This document shows positions 43,987 to 52,962 of a stretch of 64,000 nt of DNA, one piece after another. Origin of the DNA: Deltaproteobacteria bacterium. GTDB lineage: Bacteria; Desulfobacterota; Binatia; UBA1149; JAJCZL01. The notes below the pieces were generated by a model that was given only the letters and a program-made list of their open reading frames with translations, did not search any database and was not told the DNA's origin. The position numbers were made by a program, and so were the translations under genes. The stretch's first letter is position 1. Each line of letters begins with the position of its first letter. Location of the stretch: assembly GCA_029262415.1 (NCBI GenBank), contig JAJCZL010000022.1, positions 1 to 64,000 on the forward strand. Direction: 5' to 3'.

Positions 43987-44021
43987 GAATCCGCTGAGGG
44001 TCGGCCGGCTCAGCTGCAGCT

Positions 44022-44780
44022 TCAATAGCGCACGCCGCCGTCGATGACCATCACCTGGCCGGTCATATACGAAGAGGAGTCAGAAGCCAGGTAGTGTGCC
44101 GCGCCCGCGATCTCCTCCGGTTGCCCGTGGCGCTGCAAAGCCGCCCGGTTGATCGACGCCTGGTGAATCTCTGGGGTATTTATCAAGAGCTCGGCAAACT
44201 TGGTTTCGACGAGTCCAGGGGCGATGCAGTTGACCCGGATCCCCTTGCTGCCGAGTTCCATCGCGAAGACCTTAGTCATGTGGATGACCGATGCCTTGCT
44301 GATGCAGTAGGCACCGACCATTGGGGAGGGTTCCAACCCGCCTATTGAGGCGATGTTGATGATCGCTCCCTTGCCTTGCGCGATCATCACGCGGGCCGCT
44401 GCCTGGATAAGTAGGAACGGCCCGGTGACGTTGGTGGCCATGATCTTATCCCAGCCGTTTACCGGGAGATCAACGAGTGGCCCGAACACCGGGTTGGCGG
44501 CTGCGTTGTTAACGAGGATGTCGACGCCGCCCCAGGCTTCGACGACTGCAGGCACGATCCTCTCTATATCCTCGGAATTGCTGGTGTTGGCCGGGACGAC
44601 GAGCGTTTCACCGCTGAGTTTCATCGCCGCATCTTCAAGCGATTCTTTACGTCGGCTGACGAGTGCGACCTTCGCGCCGTTGCGTGAAAGCCGTTCAGCG
44701 ATCGCCATTCCGATGCCGCGGCTCGCGCCGGTTACGATCGCGCGCCGCCCGCTCAGGTCGAGATCTTTTTCTTCCGCCAT
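44022..44780 (-). CDS. Short-chain dehydrogenase/reductase
   Basis: A 252-residue classical SDR: TGASRGIG (about residues 17-24), an SRRKES stretch after strand 2 (suggesting NADP preference), NNAA about 91, catalytic Ser in INIASIGG and the YCISK dyad about 160, and TGQVMVIDGG at the C-terminus. The closest character is FabG/gluconate-5-dehydrogenase-like, or the peroxisomal DHRS4 type with an Arg-rich cofactor loop. The substrate is unknown. Confidence 0.88.
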   Translation of the reverse strand: MAEEKDLDLSGRRAIVTGASRGIGMAIAERLSRNGAKVALVSRRKESLEDAAMKLSGETLVVPANTSNSEDIERIVPAVVEAWGGVDILVNNAAANPVFGPLVDLPVNGWDKIMATNVTGPFLLIQAAARVMIAQGKGAIINIASIGGLEPSPMVGAYCISKASVIHMTKVFAMELGSKGIRVNCIAPGLVETKFAELLINTPEIHQASINRAALQRHGQPEEIAGAAHYLASDSSSYMTGQVMVIDGGVRY

Positions 44781-44872
44781 GCTGGGCGTTATAGCGCTGT
44801 GACATCACGAACTGAAGCTTGTCAGCGAGCCCCACGCCCGGGGGCCCCATGACTGCGGCAGGAGACGCAGCG

Positions 44873-45685
44873 CTACTTCGCTCGATCCGGAGCGCGGTAG
44901 CCCGCCTCGCCGTCGATCTTGACGAGCAGCGCAGTCACCTCGTCGTGTATGGCGCCGTTGGTCGCGGCGATTCTGTCCGACCAGGGATCAAAGCCGTCGC
45001 CTTCGAAGCCGCTGACGCGGCCGCCGGCTTCCTCGACGATCAGCCAACCGGCGGCGGTATCCCAAGGCTTGAGGCCCCATTCAAAGAAACCGTCAAAGCG
45101 ACCTGCGGCCACCCAACAAAGATCGAGTGCGGCTGACCCGTAGCGGCGTAGGTCTTGGGCGTTGCACATGAAGGCTTCGAAGTAGCGCAAGTAAAACGCG
45201 CTATTGTCGCGCCGGTCGTAGGGGAAGCCGGTGACGAGCAACGATTGGTCGAGTGTGCCGGTTGGAGAAACACGAATTCGGTTGTTGTTGAGGCTCGCAC
45301 CTTTGCCCGCTTCGGCGGCAAATAACTCACCCTTTGCCGGATCGTAGACTACCGCGACCCGCGGCCTCCCATCCACGATCAATGCGATCGAGACCGAACA
45401 GTGGGGGAGTCCGTGGACAAAGTTGCAGGTGCCGTCGATCGGGTCGATATACCAGCAGGGACCGGCGTCGGGGCGCTCTGCTGCACTTTCTTCTGCGACG
45501 ATGCGGTGCTCGGGAAAGGTTTCGCGTAGTCCGTCGATAATTAACTTTTCGCAGGCCCGGTCTACAGGGGTCACGAGATCGACCACGCCCTTGTGGTCGA
45601 CGCGTTTTTCGCGAGGAAGCGCGTCAAGGATGAGATGTCCCGCCTTCTCGGCGAGAACCTGCGCAACTGCGAGAGCCTCAGACAT
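44873..45685 (-). CDS. Inositol monophosphatase family phosphatase
   Basis: A 270-residue Mg-dependent phosphatase of the IMPase/SuhB family. Metal-binding blocks are VAEES (about residue 66), YIDPIDGTCNFVHGLPHCSVSIAL (in parts, about 83-106) and the distal Asp in LKPWDTAAGWLIVEEAGG (in parts, about 208-225). Substrates may be inositol phosphate or similar; a CysQ (PAP phosphatase) role is possible given cysC nearby, but SuhB-like features dominate. It is divergent from ispE, 57 bp apart. Confidence 0.92.
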   Translation of the reverse strand: MSEALAVAQVLAEKAGHLILDALPREKRVDHKGVVDLVTPVDRACEKLIIDGLRETFPEHRIVAEESAAERPDAGPCWYIDPIDGTCNFVHGLPHCSVSIALIVDGRPRVAVVYDPAKGELFAAEAGKGASLNNNRIRVSPTGTLDQSLLVTGFPYDRRDNSAFYLRYFEAFMCNAQDLRRYGSAALDLCWVAAGRFDGFFEWGLKPWDTAAGWLIVEEAGGRVSGFEGDGFDPWSDRIAATNGAIHDEVTALLVKIDGEAGYRAPDRAK

Positions 45686-45742
45686 GCGGCGTTGTTGTCA
45701 TGCTGGGCGGGAGGCGTCAAACTCGCGCGCCAGGTGCAGACA

Positions 45743-46708
45743 ATGACATCCATGCCCACCTCCGTCGCCGTCCGCGCACCCGCAAAAGTGAACCTGACAC
45801 TGCGAATCACCGGGCGTCGCGAGGACGGATACCATCTGCTCGAAAGCTTGATGGTTCCGGTCTCGCTGTACGACGACATCAGGTTGACGGTTGGCTCACC
45901 AGGCGAGGGAGCCCCCTTGGTGGCCTGTGACGTAGCCGGGCCCGAGAAAGTCGAGGGTGGCGAGCACAACCTCGCGGCCCGAGCCGCGCGAGCCGTACTC
46001 GATGAAGCCCAATGCGCGGGGATGGTACTGCACACCGGTGTGCAGATTCACATATTCAAGCGGATCCCAGCTGGTGCGGGCTTGGGTGGCGGCAGTAGCG
46101 ACGCCGCAGCGGTGCTCGCCACGCTGCCGACGATGTTGGGTATGACCGAGGTAGAGCCCGGGCGCATGCACGAGATTGCGCTGGGTTTGGGTGCCGACGT
46201 ACCGTTTTGCTTGGCCTCCACCCCTGCTGTGGCGCGCGGGATCGGTGACGAACTCGAGCCGATTATCGATTTTCCCGAAACTTACCTCGTCGTCGCGGTT
46301 GCTCCAGTGCATGTAGATACCGCGTGGGCCTACGCTAACGCCTTGAAAAGTTTGACATCAGGCGCGAAGGGCCGTACAGACATCGGTTTACTGGCGCGCA
46401 GCGCAGACCTCAGTCGGCTTCTATGTAATGACTTCGAAGCCGGAGTTACGCAGGCGTTTCCAGAAATTGGGCGCGTGCGTGAAGGGTTGTTGAACCGAAA
46501 CGCGTGCGGGGTGGTTATGTCCGGCAGCGGGGCGGCTGTTGTCGGGATGTTTGACTCAGCCCTTGAAGCGGCACGCGCGGCCGAGTCGTTAGGTTTCGAG
46601 TGCAAGACTTTTGCCGTGCAAACGATAGCCGAGCGGCCTGCGGTGGGCGCTGTGGCAGTCGGCGACGTCGCCGCGCGAGAGTCCGAACGGCACGAGCCCA
46701 ACAAGTAG
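45743..46708 (+). CDS. ispE: 4-diphosphocytidyl-2-C-methyl-D-erythritol kinase
   Basis: A 321-residue GHMP kinase of the MEP isoprenoid pathway. APAKVNLTLRITGRREDGYH (about residues 10-29) contains the catalytic Asp region, the ATP loop is PAGAGLGGGSSDAA (about 115-128), followed by ALGLGADVPFCL and the C-terminal VMSGSGAAVVG. The frame extends up to 45593, but that would overlap the divergent phosphatase; ATG 45743 (or 45752) suits the family's N-terminus. It is followed by tRNA-Gln and prs, a conserved order. Confidence 0.95.
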   Translation: MTSMPTSVAVRAPAKVNLTLRITGRREDGYHLLESLMVPVSLYDDIRLTVGSPGEGAPLVACDVAGPEKVEGGEHNLAARAARAVLDEAQCAGMVLHTGVQIHIFKRIPAGAGLGGGSSDAAAVLATLPTMLGMTEVEPGRMHEIALGLGADVPFCLASTPAVARGIGDELEPIIDFPETYLVVAVAPVHVDTAWAYANALKSLTSGAKGRTDIGLLARSADLSRLLCNDFEAGVTQAFPEIGRVREGLLNRNACGVVMSGSGAAVVGMFDSALEAARAAESLGFECKTFAVQTIAERPAVGAVAVGDVAARESERHEPNK

Positions 46709-46739
46709 AGACACGGCTTGCAGATTTCAGCGCACGTGA

Positions 46740-46813
46740 TGGGCGGTCGCCAAGTCTGGTAAGGCACCGGGTTTTGGGTCCGGCATTCGAAGGTTCAAAT
46801 CCTTCCCGCCCAG
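46740..46813 (+). tRNA. tRNA-Gln(TTG)
   Basis: Cloverleaf of 74 nt: acceptor TGGGCGG with CCGCCCA, anticodon loop TTTTGGG between CCGGG and TCCGG giving anticodon TTG (reads CAA), T arm GAAGG-TTCAAAT-CCTTC, discriminator G. No CCA is encoded: the sequence continues TTCG, unlike the two other tRNAs here. Confidence 0.96.
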
Positions 46814-46929
46814 TTCGCCGTGTGGGGCAAAAGCGGCTCGGCCAGAGTGAGGCAGACGCGAGAGCGAGACAGGGTTGAGAGCCAGGCAACAGGTGCGAGC
46901 GCCGAGATCGAGAAGATCGAAATGAAGAG

Positions 46930-47886
46930 GTGGCAGTCATAGCAAAGGATGCAATCCAGGTATTTGCGTGTAACGCGAGCCGCCAGCTTGCAGCAGATAT
47001 CTGCGAGAGTCTGGAGGTTGAGGTTGCGCGTGCCGAAGTCCGCCGCTTCAGCGACGGCGAGGTCTTCGTTGAAGTAACCGACAACGTACGCGGCGGTGAC
47101 ATCTTCGTTGTGCAGTCGACCTCTACGCCCGCGAACGAGAACCTGATGGAGCTGTTGCTCATGCTCGACGCCCTGCGCCGCGCCTCAGCCAAGCGGGTGA
47201 CTGCGGTCATCCCATACTACGGCTACGCCCGCCAAGACCGTAAGGTAGCGCCGCGTGTGCCGATCAGCGCCAAACTGGTGGCTGATCTCATCGTCACCGC
47301 CGGTGCGTCGCGGGTTATGACGATGGAGCTTCACGCGGGGCAGATCCAGGGCTTTTTCAACATCCCGACAGACAACCTATACGCCAATCCGGTTCTGATG
47401 CCGCAGATCGAGGAAGAAGTAGGCGATCTACCGGTAGCTGTGGTTTCGCCGGACGCAGGCGGCGTGGAACGTGCCCGGGCGTACGCCAAACGCTTGGATG
47501 CCAGTCTTGCGATCATCGACAAGCGCCGTCTGCGCGCTAATCAGGTCGATGAGATGCGGATTATCGGTGACGTCTCCGGGTGCGCGGCTGTGCTCGTCGA
47601 TGACATGATCGACACCGCGGGAACAGTATGCAAAGCCGCCGAAGCGGTCATGGAAGCCGGAGCGAAACGGGTAATGGCGGTTTGTACCCACGGTGTGTTG
47701 TCCGGACCGGCGCTCGAGCGAATCCACGATTCTGCGCTCGATCGGTTGATTACCACCGACACCATCGCGCCGACCGAAGCGTCGGCTGCCGAACCGAAGA
47801 TCAAAGTCGTCTCGGTTGCCGACTTGATCGCTGAAGCGATTCGCCGCACCCACAATGAGGAATCTATCAGTTCTCTGTTCGCCTGA
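46930..47886 (+). CDS. prs: Ribose-phosphate pyrophosphokinase
   Basis: A 318-residue PRPP synthase making PRPP from ribose-5-phosphate and ATP. Family blocks: [33 protein letters not shown] (in parts), the [16 protein letters not shown] loop, [12 protein letters not shown] and the PRPP-binding [12 protein letters not shown] (about residue 218). The start used is GTG 46930, which has a poor ribosome site; the better-placed GAGGTGG at 46927-46933 sits 5 bp before an ATA (46939), so the true start is not certain. It precedes rplY and pth. Confidence 0.95.
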   Translation: MAVIAKDAIQVFACNASRQLAADICESLEVEVARAEVRRFSDGEVFVEVTDNVRGGDIFVVQSTSTPANENLMELLLMLDALRRASAKRVTAVIPYYGYARQDRKVAPRVPISAKLVADLIVTAGASRVMTMELHAGQIQGFFNIPTDNLYANPVLMPQIEEEVGDLPVAVVSPDAGGVERARAYAKRLDASLAIIDKRRLRANQVDEMRIIGDVSGCAAVLVDDMIDTAGTVCKAAEAVMEAGAKRVMAVCTHGVLSGPALERIHDSALDRLITTDTIAPTEASAAEPKIKVVSVADLIAEAIRRTHNEESISSLFA

Positions 47887-47918
47887 ACGGCGTGAACCGA
47901 GAGAGCCAGGAGAGAGCC

Positions 47919-48581
47919 ATGCGTACCATCGAATTAAACGTTAACAAGCGCGACAATAGCCAAAGTGTCAGGGCGCTTCGCCGTCTAGGGATTCTTCCCG
48001 CGGTCGTGTACGGCGCGGGCGGGGCGAATGAGTCGCTTTCGTTGGACGCCCGCGACTTCACGAAGGCGGGGCTTTCCAGCGCCGGCGCTCACTTGATCAA
48101 GTTTAGCTCCGAAGATCGGTCGATTAACGGCGGTGTCGCTCTCATTAAGTCGATGCAGACCCACCCCGTGCAAGGCACGCCGACCCATGTCGACTTCTTG
48201 CGCATCGATGTTAACAAGCCTGTTGAGGCATCTATCACCGTCCACTACACCGGTAAGAGCGTCGGTGTGGTTAACGGTGGCATGGTGCAGCCGATTCGCC
48301 GAGAGCTTCTCGTGCGCGCGTTGCCGACGGCGCTGCCCGAGGACATTGAGGTAGACGTCACCGAACTGGATATCCACGATTCGATTCACCTGCAGGACAT
48401 CAGGCTTCCAGCTGGGGTCGAAGCGGTCGATACCGAGAACTACACAATGGTAACGGTCATACCTCCTGTGGTCGAAAAGGCAGCTGAAGAGGAAGCAGGT
48501 GCGGTCGAAGCAGTGGCAGCAGAAGGCGATGCCGAGCCGGAGGACGCGGAAGGCGACGGCGACAAAAAGGCTTCCGATTAA
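47919..48581 (+). CDS. rplY: 50S ribosomal protein L25/CTC form
   Basis: A 220-residue long-form L25 (general stress protein CTC type), which binds 5S rRNA. The N-terminal domain holds SVRALRRLGILPAVVYGAG and HLIKFSSEDRS; the C-terminal beta domain holds THVDFLRIDVNKPVEASITVHYTGKSVGV (in parts) and ends in an acidic Ala/Glu-rich tail. ATG 47919 has AGGAGAG just upstream; a GTG at 47892 is less likely. Confidence 0.94.
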   Translation: MRTIELNVNKRDNSQSVRALRRLGILPAVVYGAGGANESLSLDARDFTKAGLSSAGAHLIKFSSEDRSINGGVALIKSMQTHPVQGTPTHVDFLRIDVNKPVEASITVHYTGKSVGVVNGGMVQPIRRELLVRALPTALPEDIEVDVTELDIHDSIHLQDIRLPAGVEAVDTENYTMVTVIPPVVEKAAEEEAGAVEAVAAEGDAEPEDAEGDGDKKASD

Positions 48582-48615
48582 TCGGGAGTCGGCTACGCCT
48601 AGGACCAGATGACCG

Positions 48616-49206
48616 GTGTACCTCATCGTTGGACTTGGAAACCCGGGCGAGCAATATAGCCGGACCAGACATAACATAGGCTTCGCGGTCGTCGATGCGA
48701 TTGCGGAGGATCTAGGCACTCCCATCCGGCGTCGAGAGTTCTCGGCGCTGACGGCCACCGCAAGGATAGGCCGTTCCGAGGTGTTGATAATAAAGCCCCA
48801 GACTTACATGAACCTGAGCGGTCGCTCCGTGTGCGCTGCATTAACCGCTACCGCGGCGTCGGTAGAAGACGTTATCGTCGTCCACGACGAGGTCGATCTG
48901 CCGCTGGGCAGGCTGCGCGTCAAATCCGGAGGCGGCAGTGGCGGGCACAGGGGTATCGATTCGATCGCCGAGGAATGCGGTTCGCGTGAATTCGCGCGGG
49001 TGCGTTTCGGTGTCGGACGGCCGCCGGGCGAGAAGTCCACAGCCGAGTATGTTTTGGAGCCGTTTACGCCACGCGAGCGCGACGAGTTCGTGCGCCAAAC
49101 CCGAAGGGCCGCTGATGCGGTCTGCAGCGTGATCACCCAGGGGATCGGCTACGCCATGTCCGCGTTCAACGCGGCACCCGATGCGGGCGACGGTCCGATC
49201 TCGTAA
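48616..49206 (+). CDS. pth: Peptidyl-tRNA hydrolase
   Basis: A 196-residue hydrolase that frees tRNA from dropped-off peptidyl-tRNA. YLIVGLGNPGEQYSRTRHNIGF carries the catalytic His (about residue 21); KPQTYMNLSGRSV, VHDEVDLPLGRLRVKSGGGSGGHRGI (in parts) and FARVRFGVGRPPG complete the fold. The start is GTG 48616, preceded by AGGA. It follows rplY as usual. Confidence 0.96.
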   Translation: MYLIVGLGNPGEQYSRTRHNIGFAVVDAIAEDLGTPIRRREFSALTATARIGRSEVLIIKPQTYMNLSGRSVCAALTATAASVEDVIVVHDEVDLPLGRLRVKSGGGSGGHRGIDSIAEECGSREFARVRFGVGRPPGEKSTAEYVLEPFTPRERDEFVRQTRRAADAVCSVITQGIGYAMSAFNAAPDAGDGPIS

Positions 49207-49245
49207 CCAAAGTAAGACGAAGAGAAAAAGAGGAGAGAGAAAAGG

Positions 49246-51303
49246 ATGGAGTTCCTTGGCAGTATTTCGAGTTTCGCAGGCCTAGTAGGCCTGTTGATAG
49301 CAGCAAGCCTATACTTCTCGGTACGCAACGAGTCGCCGGGCAACGCGCGCATGCAGGAGATCGGCGAGCAGATTCGCGAAGGAGCGATGACGTTCCTGGC
49401 GCGTGAGTACCGGATCCTGGCGGTCTTTGAGGTCGTCGTTTTCGCTCTACTGTGGTGGCAACTCAGTTGGGCGACCGCATGCGCATTCTTGTTTGGTGCC
49501 CTTTGCTCGATGGCCGCCGGTTACGCCGGCATGACCTCGGCGACCGCCTCCAACATGCGCACCTCGCAGGCCGCGAAGGACGGTGGTGAAGAGGCCGCGT
49601 TGTTGATCGCTTTCAACGGCGGCGCGGTGATGGGGCTATCGGTTGCGAGTCTCGGACTGATCGGCGTCGGCATCCTGTTCTCGATGTACGGCGATCCGGA
49701 GAATGCGAAGGTCATCAACGGATTTGCCATGGGTGCCAGCTCGATCGCGCTCTTCGCGCGTGTCGGCGGCGGTATTTACACCAAGGCGGCTGACGTCGGG
49801 AGCGACCTGGTCGGCAAAGTAGAAGCCGGCATCCCCGAAGACGATCCACGCAACCCGGGCGTTATCGCCGATAACGTTGGCGACAACGTCGGTGACGTTG
49901 CCGGTATGGGTGCGGACATCTTCGAGTCATACTGCGGCTCAATGATCGCCACGATTGCGATCGCCGCTACTCTGGGCTTGGGACAACTCGAGAAACTGGC
50001 CGATGGAGACGGTAGTCTCGACGCGGTACGGACCTCATTGATGGTTTTGCCGCTGGCGATGGCGGTTATCGGTCTCGCGGCTTCAGTGCTGGGCATCTTC
50101 TCGATGCGTTCGCTCAAGAGCTGGGGGGCTGCAGAGGCACTTCGCTACTCGACGTTCGTCGCGGCCGCTTTTTTCTTGGCGGTAGCGCTGCTGTTCATCT
50201 GGGGGAGCCCGGTCACTACGGCAGTGTGGCTGGCGGTTCTGTTCGGCACGCTCGGCGGCATCGCTATCGGTTTGATCACCGAGTACTACACCGCCGCTGG
50301 ACCGGTTCTTCGGGTTGCTGAAGCGTCCAAAACCGGTGCAGCAACCAACATCATCAACGGCTTGGCTATCGGGTTGGAGAGCTGCGCGCTTCCCGTCCTG
50401 GTGATCTGCCTGACCATTTTCGTCTCCAACTATATGGCGGGTCTTTACGGCATCGGCATCGCGGCCGTCGGCATGTTGGCTACTGTGGGTGTGACGATGA
50501 CGGTAGACGCCTACGGACCGATTGCCGACAACGCAGGCGGGATCTCGGAGATGGCCGAACTCGGACCGGAAGTCCGCAAGGTCACCGACCGTTTGGATGC
50601 TTTGGGCAACACCACCGCTGCGATCGGTAAGGGCTTCGCAATCGGTTCGGCGGCGCTCACCGCGCTCGCTCTGTTCTCGGCTTTTGCGCAGGCGGTGACG
50701 CAGGCGCGGATAGCAGTCGGCAACGACAACCCTCTGCGCATCGAGATTACCGAACCTATCGTCGTGATCGGCTTGCTCCTCGGCGGAGTCCTGCCGTTCT
50801 TCGTCGGCGCGCTGACGATGACCTCGGTAGGGCGCGCGGCCGGTGATATGGTCACCGAGATTCGCCGCCAATTTCGCGAGATCCCCGGGCTTCTCGAAGG
50901 GAAGGAAGGCGTCAAGGCCGACTCGGCGCGTTGTGTCGATATTTCGACCAAGGCCGCATTGCGCGAGATGGTGTTGCCCGGTGTGGTTGCCGTCGTCTCG
51001 CCGGTTATCGTTGGCTTCCTGTTCGGTGCGGAGGCGCTCGGTGGCATGCTCGCCGGTGCAACCGTCGCCGGCGTGTTGCTCGCGCTGATGATGGCGAACG
51101 CGGGCGGCGTCTGGGACAACGCAAAGAAAGCGATCGAGCAGGGCAATATCCCCGGCGAGGCCAAGGGTAGCGACGCGCACCACGCAGCGGTGGTCGGCGA
51201 TACGGTCGGCGATCCGTTCAAGGACACGTCGGGCCCCTCGATGAACATCCTCATCAAACTTATGTCGATCGTCTCGCTGGTGATCGCGCCGCTGCTCGTT
51301 TGA
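49246..51303 (+). CDS. hppA: Membrane-bound K+-stimulated ion-pumping pyrophosphatase
   Basis: A 685-residue, 16-span pyrophosphatase that couples pyrophosphate hydrolysis to H+ or Na+ export. The substrate site is [35 protein letters not shown] (in parts, about residues 180-215); [16 protein letters not shown] and [22 protein letters not shown] (in parts) complete the loop set. [18 protein letters not shown] carries the Ala typical of the K+-dependent type; K+-independent enzymes have Lys there. Pumped ion cannot be told from sequence by eye. It is inserted between pth and rpsF. Confidence 0.96.
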   Translation: MEFLGSISSFAGLVGLLIAASLYFSVRNESPGNARMQEIGEQIREGAMTFLAREYRILAVFEVVVFALLWWQLSWATACAFLFGALCSMAAGYAGMTSATASNMRTSQAAKDGGEEAALLIAFNGGAVMGLSVASLGLIGVGILFSMYGDPENAKVINGFAMGASSIALFARVGGGIYTKAADVGSDLVGKVEAGIPEDDPRNPGVIADNVGDNVGDVAGMGADIFESYCGSMIATIAIAATLGLGQLEKLADGDGSLDAVRTSLMVLPLAMAVIGLAASVLGIFSMRSLKSWGAAEALRYSTFVAAAFFLAVALLFIWGSPVTTAVWLAVLFGTLGGIAIGLITEYYTAAGPVLRVAEASKTGAATNIINGLAIGLESCALPVLVICLTIFVSNYMAGLYGIGIAAVGMLATVGVTMTVDAYGPIADNAGGISEMAELGPEVRKVTDRLDALGNTTAAIGKGFAIGSAALTALALFSAFAQAVTQARIAVGNDNPLRIEITEPIVVIGLLLGGVLPFFVGALTMTSVGRAAGDMVTEIRRQFREIPGLLEGKEGVKADSARCVDISTKAALREMVLPGVVAVVSPVIVGFLFGAEALGGMLAGATVAGVLLALMMANAGGVWDNAKKAIEQGNIPGEAKGSDAHHAAVVGDTVGDPFKDTSGPSMNILIKLMSIVSLVIAPLLV

Positions 51304-51331
51304 GAAGCGGAGAGCCGGAACGAGGTAACTA

Positions 51332-51877
51332 ATGCGACCGTATGAAACAATCTTGGTGCTGAGCACCCAATTGGGCGACAAGAGCCCGGAACTGGTCTCG
51401 AAGTTCGAGTCGGTCATTCGCGACAACGGCGGCACACTTGACGCCAACCATTCTTGGGGGGTTCGCGAATTGGCGTACCCGATCAAGAAAGAGCCCCAAG
51501 GCCTGTACTACCTGCTGGAGTACACAGCCGAGCCGGATTTGGTCAAAGAGCTCGAACGACAGATGCGGATCACTGATGGCGTGCTTCGTTTCTTGAGTGT
51601 GCAGCAGGACCACACCGGTTTGCCTGAGGAGCGTCGCCGCGAGTCCTACGACCGCGACTCGCGAGACCGCGATCCGCGTGATCGTGATCGTGGTGATCGT
51701 GATAGTGGGGCGGGCAGACGGCCGGACGTTCCGATGACCGAATTGCGCTCGACGCCGACTGCAGCGCCGGCCGAGACGGCAACCACTGAGGCTAAGCCGT
51801 CGGTGCCCGCACCCGAACCTGATGCCGAGGTTACTCCTGCGACCGCCGGCGCACCAACCGATGGGACGAAGGAGTAA
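51332..51877 (+). CDS. rpsF: 30S ribosomal protein S6 with long charged tail
   Basis: A 181-residue S6. The first 95 residues match the family ([36 protein letters not shown]). The added 80-residue tail contains an Arg-Asp repeat ([18 protein letters not shown]) and then an Ala/Pro/Glu-rich segment. E. coli S6 is about 135 residues, so the tail is unusually long. It pairs with S18, encoded next. Confidence 0.95.
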   Translation: MRPYETILVLSTQLGDKSPELVSKFESVIRDNGGTLDANHSWGVRELAYPIKKEPQGLYYLLEYTAEPDLVKELERQMRITDGVLRFLSVQQDHTGLPEERRRESYDRDSRDRDPRDRDRGDRDSGAGRRPDVPMTELRSTPTAAPAETATTEAKPSVPAPEPDAEVTPATAGAPTDGTKE

Positions 51878-51883
51878 GATCCG

Positions 51884-52294
51884 ATGGCAGACGAGAATGT
51901 GAAGAAAGAAGGAGCCCCGACGAGTCCGGCAGCTGCTGGTCAAGGTCGCCCTCAAGGTGCCGGTGGCGGGCCGGAGCGTCGCGATTCGCGCGATTCACGT
52001 GGAGGCCCGGGTGGTGGAGGTGGTTTCCGCCGCGGCGGTGCCGGCGGCGGTAGTGGGGGCCCGCGGCGCGGAGGAGGAGCCGGACGCAGCCGTCGGCGCG
52101 TGTGTCGTTGGTGTGCGGACAGCGAGATGCCACAGGATTACAAGTGGGTGGAAATCCTGCGCGACTACTTGACCGAGCGTGGCAAGGTCGTGCCGAGCCG
52201 CACAACCGGTACCTGTGCGAAACACCAACGCGGGTTAGCCCGCGCGATCAAGCGTGCTCGCAACGCGGCCTTGCTGCCGTATACGCGTGCCTGA
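51884..52294 (+). CDS. rpsR: 30S ribosomal protein S18 with Gly/Arg-rich N-terminal extension
   Basis: A 136-residue S18; the core starts about residue 68 ([33 protein letters not shown], in parts) and continues to the Arg-rich C-terminus. The first 65 residues are a low-complexity extension rich in Gly, Arg and Pro ([17 protein letters not shown]). CRWC and the later TGTCAKHQ may form a zinc site, the C+ form of S18. AAGGAG lies 8 bp upstream. Confidence 0.95.
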   Translation: MADENVKKEGAPTSPAAAGQGRPQGAGGGPERRDSRDSRGGPGGGGGFRRGGAGGGSGGPRRGGGAGRSRRRVCRWCADSEMPQDYKWVEILRDYLTERGKVVPSRTTGTCAKHQRGLARAIKRARNAALLPYTRA

Positions 52295-52317
52295 GCGGGG
52301 AAAGGACGGAAACAGCG

Positions 52318-52914
52318 ATGCAAGTAATTTTGCGAGAAGACGTTCCAGATCTGGGGATGATCGGAGAGATCGTCAATGTCAAACCCGGATACGCCAGAAA
52401 CTACCTACTCCCCCGTGGACTGGCCGTGCAGGCGGACAAGCGCAACCTTGCTCAACTCGAGCATGCCAAGCGCGAGATCGAAGCCAAGCGTCTCAAGGAG
52501 CGTGGTTCGGTCCAAGCAATGGCCGACGCGCTTGCCAAGTTGAGTCTGGAGACCGAACGGCGGGCCGGACGTAGGGGGAAATTGTTCGGCTCGGTTACCA
52601 ACCTGGACATTAAGAAGCTCCTTGACGAGAAGGGGTTTGACCTCGACCGTCGGCGTATCGTGATAACAGACGCGATCAAAGAGATAGGCGAACACACGTT
52701 CACCATACGCGTCGGCCAAGATGTGACCACGGACATTAAGGTGGTCGTTAAGCCGCTTGGCGGAGAGTTGGTCGATGAGTCTGTCGAGGGTGACGACGAG
52801 CCTGTCGTTGCAGCTCCGATCATGGTCAGTGCAGACGACGGCGCGGAGCAGGCTGAAGGTGAATCGGCCGACGAGGGCGCTAGCGCCGAAAGCTCGAAAC
52901 CAGACAAGAACTGA
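52318..52914 (+). CDS. rplI: 50S ribosomal protein L9
   Basis: A 198-residue L9: N-terminal domain MQVILREDVPDLGMIGEIVNVKPGYARNYLLPRGLA (in parts), long connecting helix, then the C-terminal RNA-binding domain (KLFGSVTNLDIKKLL, RRIVITDAIKEIGEHTF). An acidic Glu/Asp/Ala-rich tail of about 45 residues exceeds the usual length. ATG 52318 follows a GGAAAGGA stretch. Confidence 0.96.
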   Translation: MQVILREDVPDLGMIGEIVNVKPGYARNYLLPRGLAVQADKRNLAQLEHAKREIEAKRLKERGSVQAMADALAKLSLETERRAGRRGKLFGSVTNLDIKKLLDEKGFDLDRRRIVITDAIKEIGEHTFTIRVGQDVTTDIKVVVKPLGGELVDESVEGDDEPVVAAPIMVSADDGAEQAEGESADEGASAESSKPDKN

Positions 52915-52925
52915 GTGGTCGCGAG

Positions 52926-52957
52926 ATGCGCGGGCCACTGCTTCGCGTGGCCCGCAT
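52926..52957. terminator. Hairpin between convergent rplI and transporter genes
   Basis: ATGCG(C)GGGCCAC and GTGGCCCGCAT form a strong stem with one bulge around TGCTTCGC. No T-run is present; it probably closes both convergent transcripts. Confidence 0.55.
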
Positions 52958-52962
52958 GGCAG

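Noticed and set aside
50083-51486. 467-codon minus-strand open frame across hppA
   Set aside because: It is antisense to a full-length, well-conserved pyrophosphatase, and its translation is Arg/Asp/His-rich with no domain, as expected of a shadow frame in GC-rich DNA.
51640-51720. Short tandem DNA repeat, possible CRISPR or VNTR
   Set aside because: It encodes the Arg-Asp repeat in S6 in frame; no spacer-repeat structure is present. No CRISPR array was seen anywhere in the window.
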